Assembly (NCBI GenBank): GCA_016806145.1
Contig: CP063166.1
Span: 6,200,001 to 6,264,000, forward strand
DNA from: Variovorax paradoxus
Lineage (GTDB): Bacteria > Pseudomonadota > Gammaproteobacteria > Burkholderiales > Burkholderiaceae_C
Direction: 5' to 3'
DNA: 64,000 nucleotides
Position 1 is the stretch's first letter, and each line of letters begins with the position of its first letter. A program made the position numbers and the translations under genes. The notes beneath the pieces were generated by a model that worked only from the letters and a program-made list of their open reading frames with translations, did no database searches and had not been told where the DNA came from. Below, piece after piece: positions 59,034 through 64,000 of this stretch.

Positions 59034-60161
59034 ATGATCCATCGCAGACATTTCTCGATCGCGGCCGGTGCCGCCGCGCTCGGCGGTTTCGCCGCCGTCG
59101 CCCGGGCCCAGGGCGACGGACCGATCGTGCTCGGCCAGTCGGCGCCGTTCACCGGCCCGGCAGCGCAGCTGGGCATCCAGTTCCACCAGGGCGCGAAGGT
59201 GTTCCTCGACGCCTACAACGCCCAGTCCGGCCGCCGCGCGGTGCAGATCAAGACGCTCGACGACGGCTACGAGCCCGATCGCTGCGCGGCCAACACGCAG
59301 AAGCTGATCGACGAGGACGTGTTCGCGCTGTTCGGCTACATCGGCACGCCCACCAGCCTGGCGGCGCTGCCGCTGGCGGTGAAGGACAAGGTGCCGTTCG
59401 TGGCGCCCTTCACCGGCGCGATGGCGCTGCGCGAGCCCTTCCACAAGAACGTGTTCCACCTGCGCGCCTCGTACAACGACGAGACCGCGCTGATGGTCAG
59501 GCAACTCACGCACCTGGGCCTGAAGAAGATCGCGGTGTTCCACCAGAACGACGCCTACGGCAAGGCCGGCCTCGACGGCGTGACGCTGGCGCTTTCCGAG
59601 CAGCAGCTCAAGCCGATCGCGCAGGCCACGGTGGAACGCAATTCGGTCGAGGTGGCGCCGGCCGTGAAGACGCTGCTGGCCGCGCGGCCCGACGCGGTGG
59701 TCCAGGTCGGCGCCTACAAGGCCTGCGCGGCCTTCATCCGCGAGGCGCGCAAGGCCGGCTTCGGCGGCACCTTCTTCAACCTCTCGTTCGTCGGCACCCA
59801 GGCGCTGTCGGACGAGCTCGGCAAGGAGGCCGCGGGCGTGCTCGTGACCCAGGTCGTGCCCTCGCCCTACAGCCAGGCCAACGCGATCGCGCGCGAGTTC
59901 ACCGAGGCGGTGCGCAAGGCCGGCAACGGTGCCAGTGCCAATTTCTCGAGCCTCGAGGGCTATCTCGCGGCCAAGCTGCTGGTCGAGGGCCTGCGCAAGG
60001 CGCCCGGCAAGCTGTCGCGCGAGGGACTGATCACCGGCCTCGAGAGCATCGACCGGCTGCAGCTCGGCGGCTTCGAGGTCTCGTTCTCGGCGAAGAACCA
60101 CGTGGGCTCGAAGTTCGTCGAGCTCTCGATGCTCACGGGCGACGGCAAGGTGCGGACCTGA
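59034..60161 (+). CDS. ABC transporter substrate-binding protein, branched-chain amino acid family, orphan
   Basis: A 375-residue receptor. ATG 59034 starts MIHRRHFSIAAGAAALGGF, a Tat-like double arginine with an Ala-rich segment and cleavage near RAQG. It continues IVLGQSAPFTGPAAQLGIQFHQGAKVF, the Liv-type pattern. An upstream in-frame ATG at 58986 or 59004 adds residues without support; AGGAGGGGG (59016 region) serves 59034. No permease or ATPase is adjacent, so it depends on another transporter or acts as a sensor. It diverges from the molybdopterin gene. Confidence 0.9.
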   Translation: MIHRRHFSIAAGAAALGGFAAVARAQGDGPIVLGQSAPFTGPAAQLGIQFHQGAKVFLDAYNAQSGRRAVQIKTLDDGYEPDRCAANTQKLIDEDVFALFGYIGTPTSLAALPLAVKDKVPFVAPFTGAMALREPFHKNVFHLRASYNDETALMVRQLTHLGLKKIAVFHQNDAYGKAGLDGVTLALSEQQLKPIAQATVERNSVEVAPAVKTLLAARPDAVVQVGAYKACAAFIREARKAGFGGTFFNLSFVGTQALSDELGKEAAGVLVTQVVPSPYSQANAIAREFTEAVRKAGNGASANFSSLEGYLAAKLLVEGLRKAPGKLSREGLITGLESIDRLQLGGFEVSFSAKNHVGSKFVELSMLTGDGKVRT

Positions 60162-60185
60162 AGCGGTCCGCCCGGTTCGAGCGGC

Positions 60186-61298
60186 TCAGCGCGCGCTGAG
60201 CCCGTCGGCGGCCTGGAACATGGCCTGCCGCGCCTGGCTCACGATCTGGCCGCGCCAGGCATCGGTGTCGGTGTAGAAGGCCTCGAGCGTGCGCCGGCGG
60301 ATCGCGTCCGACAGGTCGGCCGGCGCCTCGGGATGGCGATGCAGCCAGTGGTCGCCGCGCAGCGCGGTCAGCACGTCGAGCACCGGCACGGTGCCGTACT
60401 CCATCGCGATGCCGGTGTACTCGGCCTGCGGGCATTCGTCGTAGACGGCATCCCACATCAGGCCGCGCAGCAGCGCCGAGGTCGACGAGCCGTCGTAGAT
60501 CGAGGTGACGGGCGCCGCGTCGGCCTGGCCGGCGCCGTTGCCCCACCAGGCGTTGGCGCGCTCGTAGGCGCTCTTGTCGTCGCGGCAGGCGAAGATGCGC
60601 TCGCCGATGCCGTTCGGGCCCAGGCCGGTGTGCAGGTCGATCCAGGCCAGCCGGCGCGTGCGCCGCGTGTGGCGGCGCAGCACGGCGCGGATCATCCGGT
60701 GGCTCCAGGTCGGCGCCTTGCCGCCGAAGAACAGGCCGTCCTCGAACTGGTACTGGCCGCCGCTCACCGCGGTCTGGTAGGCACCGATGCCGTTCTTCTC
60801 GATCCAGGCATTGACCGCGGCCTGGTTCTCGGCCGTGGGCGGCCAGGTGTCGGGCACCAGCAGCGCATGCAGCTCGGCATAGGCGGCATTGACCGGCAGC
60901 GGCTGCGTGAAGTCGACGAAGTTGCGGTTCAGGTCGACGTTCTCCTGCGTCACGCGGCGGCCGAACGAGAAGCCGTGCGGATTGAGCGCATGCACGTAGA
61001 GCACCGCCACGCCGGCCGAGCGCGCCTTCTCGCGCCATTCGGCGTCGTGCAGCGCGAACACCTGCACGCCGCTGCCGCAGTGGCCTTCCACGCCGTGGCA
61101 GCCGCTGCTGAGGATCAGCAGCCGGTCGGCGTCGGGCGCGCCGTCGAAGGCCACGTCGCACGAGAGTTCCTCGCCGTCGCGTCCGCGCATCGGCAGCAGG
61201 TGGGGTTCCACGGTGAGGCCCGCGCTCAGGCAGGCCTGCAGGAATTTCTGGCGCGCCTGCGCATAGCGCGGCGCGAAAGCCTCGCCGATGCCGATCAT
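60186..61298 (-). CDS. M14-like metallopeptidase family protein (DUF2817)
   Basis: A 370-residue protein of the DUF2817 zinc carboxypeptidase-like group. SSGCHGVEGHCGSG (about 71-84) supplies the His-x2-Glu zinc ligands; NPHGFSFGRRVTQENVDLNRNF carries substrate-binding Arg/Asn; WIDLHTGLGP provides the third zinc histidine. A Glu in AMEYGTVPVLDVL is the likely general base. ATG 61298 overlaps the M20 gene stop (ATGA). It probably removes an amino acid or acyl group from a small conjugate in the cytoplasm. Confidence 0.87.
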   Translation of the reverse strand: MIGIGEAFAPRYAQARQKFLQACLSAGLTVEPHLLPMRGRDGEELSCDVAFDGAPDADRLLILSSGCHGVEGHCGSGVQVFALHDAEWREKARSAGVAVLYVHALNPHGFSFGRRVTQENVDLNRNFVDFTQPLPVNAAYAELHALLVPDTWPPTAENQAAVNAWIEKNGIGAYQTAVSGGQYQFEDGLFFGGKAPTWSHRMIRAVLRRHTRRTRRLAWIDLHTGLGPNGIGERIFACRDDKSAYERANAWWGNGAGQADAAPVTSIYDGSSTSALLRGLMWDAVYDECPQAEYTGIAMEYGTVPVLDVLTALRGDHWLHRHPEAPADLSDAIRRRTLEAFYTDTDAWRGQIVSQARQAMFQAADGLSAR

Positions 61299-62497
61299 TT
61301 CGGAGCGTCTCCGGTGGCGAGGAACTGCTCGGCGATCTGCACCCAGCAGGTGGCGCCCAGCGGGATCAGGTCGTCGTTGAAGTCGTAGCTCGCGTTGTGC
61401 AGCGTGCACGGGCCCTCGCCGTGGTGCACGTCGCGGTGCGCGCCGTCGCCGTTGCCGATGAAGGCATAGGCGCCGGGCTTGGCCTGCAGCATGAAGGCGA
61501 AGTCTTCCGAGGTCATGGCGGCTTCCTGCTTGAGCACGTTCTCGGGGCCGACGATGCCGCCCATCACGCGGCGCGCGAAGTCGGCCTCGGCCTCGGTGTT
61601 GATGGTGGGCGGGTAGTAGCGCTCGAAGCGGAACTCGCAGGTGGCGTCGTGCGCCGCGCAGATGTGGTCGCAGATCTTCTTCATGCGCGCCTCGATCATG
61701 TCGAGCACCTCGAGCGAGAAGGTGCGCACCGTGCCCGACAGCTCGCAGTTGTCGGGGATCACGTTGTTGGTTTCGCCGGCATGGATGGTGGTGACCGAGA
61801 TCACGGCCGAGTCGGTCGGCTTCATCTTGCGCGTGAGGATGGTCTGGAAGGCCTGCACGATCTCGCAGGCGATCGGCACCGGGTCGACGCCGGTCTGCGG
61901 CAGCGCCGCATGGCCGCCCTTGCCCACCACGTTGACGTGGAACTTGTTGCCCGAGGCCATCACCGGGCCCGGGCTCACCGCGAACTGGCCGGCCTTCATG
62001 CCGGGCCAGTTGTGCATGCCGAACACCGCGTCCATCGGGAACTGCTCGAACAGCCCCTCCTTGATCATCTCGCGCGCGCCGCCGCCGCCCTCCTCGGCCG
62101 GCTGGAAGATCAGGTAGACGGTGCCGTCGAAGTTGCGGTTCTTGGCCAGATGCTGCGCCGCGGCAAGCAGCATCGCGGTGTGGCCGTCGTGGCCGCAGGC
62201 GTGCATCTTGCCGTGGTGCTTGCTCGCATGCGCGAAGGTGTTGAGCTCGGTGACCGGCAGCGCATCCATGTCGGCGCGCAGGCCGACCGCGCGGTTGCTG
62301 GTGCCGTTCTTGACGATGCCCACCACGCCGGTCGTGCCGAGGCCGCGGTGGATCGGGATGCCCCATTCGGTGAGCTTGCCTGCCACCACGTCGGCGGTGC
62401 GGACTTCTTCGAAGCAGAGTTCGGGGTGGGCGTGGAGGTCACGTCGGACGGCGGCGATGCCGGCCGCCTGCGTGACGAGCGAATCGATGAGTTTCAT
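61295..62497 (-). CDS. M20-family amidohydrolase (hippurate/N-acyl-amino acid hydrolase)
   Basis: A 400-residue M20D amidohydrolase. DLHAHPELCFEE at about 20-31, KMHACGHDGHTAMLL (metal ligands Cys/His) near 97-111, QPAEEGGGGA with the catalytic Glu, and a later MTSEDFAFM with the Glu-Asp pair plus HNASYDFNDD containing the last histidine. It hydrolyses N-acyl amino acids or hippurate-like compounds. Coupled to the M14-like gene (ATGA), so the two peptidase-type enzymes probably act in sequence. Confidence 0.93.
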   Translation of the reverse strand: MKLIDSLVTQAAGIAAVRRDLHAHPELCFEEVRTADVVAGKLTEWGIPIHRGLGTTGVVGIVKNGTSNRAVGLRADMDALPVTELNTFAHASKHHGKMHACGHDGHTAMLLAAAQHLAKNRNFDGTVYLIFQPAEEGGGGAREMIKEGLFEQFPMDAVFGMHNWPGMKAGQFAVSPGPVMASGNKFHVNVVGKGGHAALPQTGVDPVPIACEIVQAFQTILTRKMKPTDSAVISVTTIHAGETNNVIPDNCELSGTVRTFSLEVLDMIEARMKKICDHICAAHDATCEFRFERYYPPTINTEAEADFARRVMGGIVGPENVLKQEAAMTSEDFAFMLQAKPGAYAFIGNGDGAHRDVHHGEGPCTLHNASYDFNDDLIPLGATCWVQIAEQFLATGDAPK

Positions 62498-62571
62498 GGC
62501 TTGCTCTCAAAACGCCAGTCTATCCACTAAGGCATTTCCGGGCACATCGGAGAACACCCGATCCAGGGGCT

Positions 62572-63087
62572 TCATCGGGCGTGGTTCCAGAAGCCATGGT
62601 GCGGCGCGGCCGCCTCGTCCTCGAGCACCGGCCCGATGACTTCGATGGGCCGCTGGCCGCGCACGAAGACCTCGCGGCAGGGCAGCGAAAAGGTCGGGTT
62701 CTCGGGATGGTCGCCGGTGAGGCCGAGCAGCGCGTGCTCCGACAGCGCGTAGACCACGCGGCCGATGTTGGTCCAGTAGATCGCGCCGGCGCACATGCAG
62801 CAGGGCTCGGCGCTGGTGTAGAGCGTGCAGCGCGCGAGCGCTTCGGGCGCGAGCAGGCGCGCCGCCTGCGCGGCCGCGACCAGCTCGGCATGCTGCGTGG
62901 GATCGCCCTCGGGCGGCATCGAGTTGTTGCCGGCGCTGACGACGACCTCGCCGTGCTCGTTGGCCACCAGCGCCGCGAACGGGTGGCGGCCGCGGGCCTT
63001 CGATTCCTCGGACAGCGCGATCGTCATGCGCAGCAGTTCGAGGTCGCGGGGGGACAGGTCGGCGGATGGGAAGGCGGGTGTGTTCAT
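62572..63087 (-). CDS. Nucleoside/guanine deaminase family protein (cytidine deaminase-like zinc fold)
   Basis: A 171-residue deaminase. TQHAELVAA (His-Ala-Glu) supplies the first zinc ligand and the catalytic Glu, and EPCCMCAGAIYW the Pro-Cys-x2-Cys ligands. The length and the aromatic YWTNIGRVVY segment match guanine deaminase/tRNA-adenosine deaminase relatives; with no tRNA-binding tail, a small-molecule base or pterin-like substrate is likelier. It precedes the M20 gene by 74 bases, in the same direction, and may form one salvage operon. Confidence 0.9.
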   Translation of the reverse strand: MNTPAFPSADLSPRDLELLRMTIALSEESKARGRHPFAALVANEHGEVVVSAGNNSMPPEGDPTQHAELVAAAQAARLLAPEALARCTLYTSAEPCCMCAGAIYWTNIGRVVYALSEHALLGLTGDHPENPTFSLPCREVFVRGQRPIEVIGPVLEDEAAAPHHGFWNHAR

Positions 63088-63223
63088 GTCGATGGAATCC
63101 GTTGCAGGTCGCGGCGGACCGACGATCTCAGCAATCGCCGTGCCCGGCTCGCCCCAAGATACCGGAAACCGGCGGTCGCGGCCATCCGCGCGCGCCGCGC
63201 CGAGTTCCGGGACAATGCGCCGC

Positions 63224-64000
63224 ATGTCCCTCACGCTTTCCCCCCGCAGCCTGGAACTGGCCCAGGCCCTGGTGCGCATGAACACCATCAGCGCCAACAG
63301 CAACCTCCAGCTGATCGAGCTGGCCCAGTCGCATCTCGCGGCCCTGGGCGTCAAGAGCCGCATCACCTACAACGCCGAGCGCACCAAGGCCAACCTGTTC
63401 GCCACGCTGGGCGAGGGCAAGCCGGCCGGCGTGATCGTCTCGGGCCACACCGACACGGTGCCCTGGGACGGCCAGGACTGGAGCGTCGACCCGCTCTCGG
63501 CCACGGTGCGCGACGGCCGCCTGTACGGCCGCGGCTCGGCCGACATGAAAAGCTTCATCGCGGTGGCGCTCGCGAATGCCGAGCGCTTCCTCGCGAGCGA
63601 GGCGCCCTTCGCGGTGCACTTCGCCTTCAGCTACGAGGAGGAGATCGGCTGCTTCGGCGTGAAGGAGCTGATCGCCGACATGCGCGACGCGGGCATCAAG
63701 CCGCTGGCCTGCATCGTGGGCGAACCCACGAGCATGGTGCCGGCCATCGCGCACAAGGGCGTGTACCGCTACAAGTGCTGCGTGCGCGGCAAGGAAGCGC
63801 ATTCCTCGCTCACGCCGAAGTCGGTCAACGCCATCGAGATGGCCGCGCGCGTGATCGGCAAGGTGCGCGACATGGCCGAGGGCTTCGAGCGCGACGAGCC
63901 GCGCTACGAGGGCTTCGACGTGCCCTTCAGCACCGCCAGCGTGGGCCAGTTCCACGGCGGCATCGCCGACAACGTGGTGCCGCGCGACGCCGAGTTCCGC
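63224..64000 (+). CDS. argE: Acetylornithine deacetylase (ArgE), N-terminal part
   Basis: A 259-residue fragment whose 3' end is beyond the window. It shows the ArgE/DapE M20 pattern: ALVRMNTISANSNLQLIELA, IVSGHTDTVPWDGQ (zinc-ligand His-x-Asp), RGSADMKSFI (bridging Asp) and SYEEEIGCFG (catalytic Glu-Glu). The dimerisation domain begins near HKGVYRYKCCVRG. An in-frame ATG at 63215 would add three residues. ArgE removes acetate from N-acetylornithine in arginine synthesis; a related acyl-amino acid deacetylase cannot be excluded without the C-terminal half. Confidence 0.88.
   Translation, partial: MSLTLSPRSLELAQALVRMNTISANSNLQLIELAQSHLAALGVKSRITYNAERTKANLFATLGEGKPAGVIVSGHTDTVPWDGQDWSVDPLSATVRDGRLYGRGSADMKSFIAVALANAERFLASEAPFAVHFAFSYEEEIGCFGVKELIADMRDAGIKPLACIVGEPTSMVPAIAHKGVYRYKCCVRGKEAHSSLTPKSVNAIEMAARVIGKVRDMAEGFERDEPRYEGFDVPFSTASVGQFHGGIADNVVPRDAEFR

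Noticed and set aside
1..64000. CRISPR array, phage, IS element, tRNA or rRNA
   Set aside because: No regular spacer repeats, no transposase/integrase or phage structural genes and no cloverleaf or rRNA stretches were recognised on reading.

Overview
The window is about 64 kb of GC-rich, gene-dense bacterial DNA. It probably comes from a Comamonadaceae betaproteobacterium of the Variovorax type. This is an inference from the many Bug-type (tripartite tricarboxylate) solute receptors, the LysR/GntR-controlled aromatic and polyol catabolic islands, the polyhydroxyalkanoate granule proteins and the dispersed intergenic repeats. I found 59 protein genes (the first and last cut by the window edges), no tRNA or rRNA gene, no CRISPR array, no transposase and no phage gene. 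Many genes overlap by 4 bases (ATGA or GTGA), so most of the window is organised as translationally coupled operons.

Layout. 1-5675 (minus): a seven-gene operon with a complete branched-chain-amino-acid-type ABC transporter (receptor, LivH, LivM, LivG, LivF) between two short-chain dehydrogenases, controlled by a divergent GntR/FCD regulator (5824-6546). 6560-15143: a divergent catabolic locus. Leftward run a VOC protein, a flavin reductase and a TetR regulator; rightward run an acyl-CoA-dehydrogenase-fold monooxygenase, a Bug receptor, a cyclase-family hydrolase, fumarylacetoacetase, a second FAH hydrolase and a porin. The shared promoter region has three copies of a TGATA-N4-TATCA palindrome. 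15153-16046: acyl-CoA thioesterase II. 16353-24000: a gentisate-pathway operon (gentisate dioxygenase, fumarylpyruvate hydrolase, 3-hydroxybenzoate-6-hydroxylase-like enzyme, two Bug receptors, an FAD oxidoreductase) with a divergent LysR regulator.

24137-27605: a hotdog thioesterase, a phasin-like granule protein, a TetR regulator, a TPR-like protein and a lipocalin lipoprotein. 27619-30508: an iron-sulfur photolyase facing an ECF sigma factor/ChrR zinc anti-sigma pair, which looks like a singlet-oxygen response unit; the sigma gene and the lipocalin-photolyase operon share a promoter-like element. 30614-35329: one very large secreted protein combining beta-propeller, Ig-like, LamG, PKD, two-haem cytochrome and ricin-lectin parts.

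35503-45336: a polyol/sugar locus with an RbsBAC-type transporter, an aldo/keto reductase and a class I aldolase leftward, and an FGGY kinase, a GlpD/EryB-like dehydrogenase and a GntR/HutC regulator rightward. 45425-46940: acyl-CoA-binding protein and a CoA-transferase. 47275-55420: a second polyol/sugar locus (AraC regulator, RbsBAC-type transporter, zinc alcohol dehydrogenase, FGGY kinase, short-chain dehydrogenase). 55433-64000: a granule-associated protein, a zinc aminopeptidase and a molybdopterin oxidoreductase in one coupled operon; an orphan branched-chain-type receptor; an M14-like peptidase, an M20 amidohydrolase and a deaminase; and the start of argE.

The overall picture is a scavenging island: each block pairs periplasmic capture (ABC, Bug or porin) with enzymes feeding central metabolism and its own regulator. 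The least conventional parts are the 1571-residue secreted protein, the three-operator monooxygenase locus and the ECF/photolyase unit.
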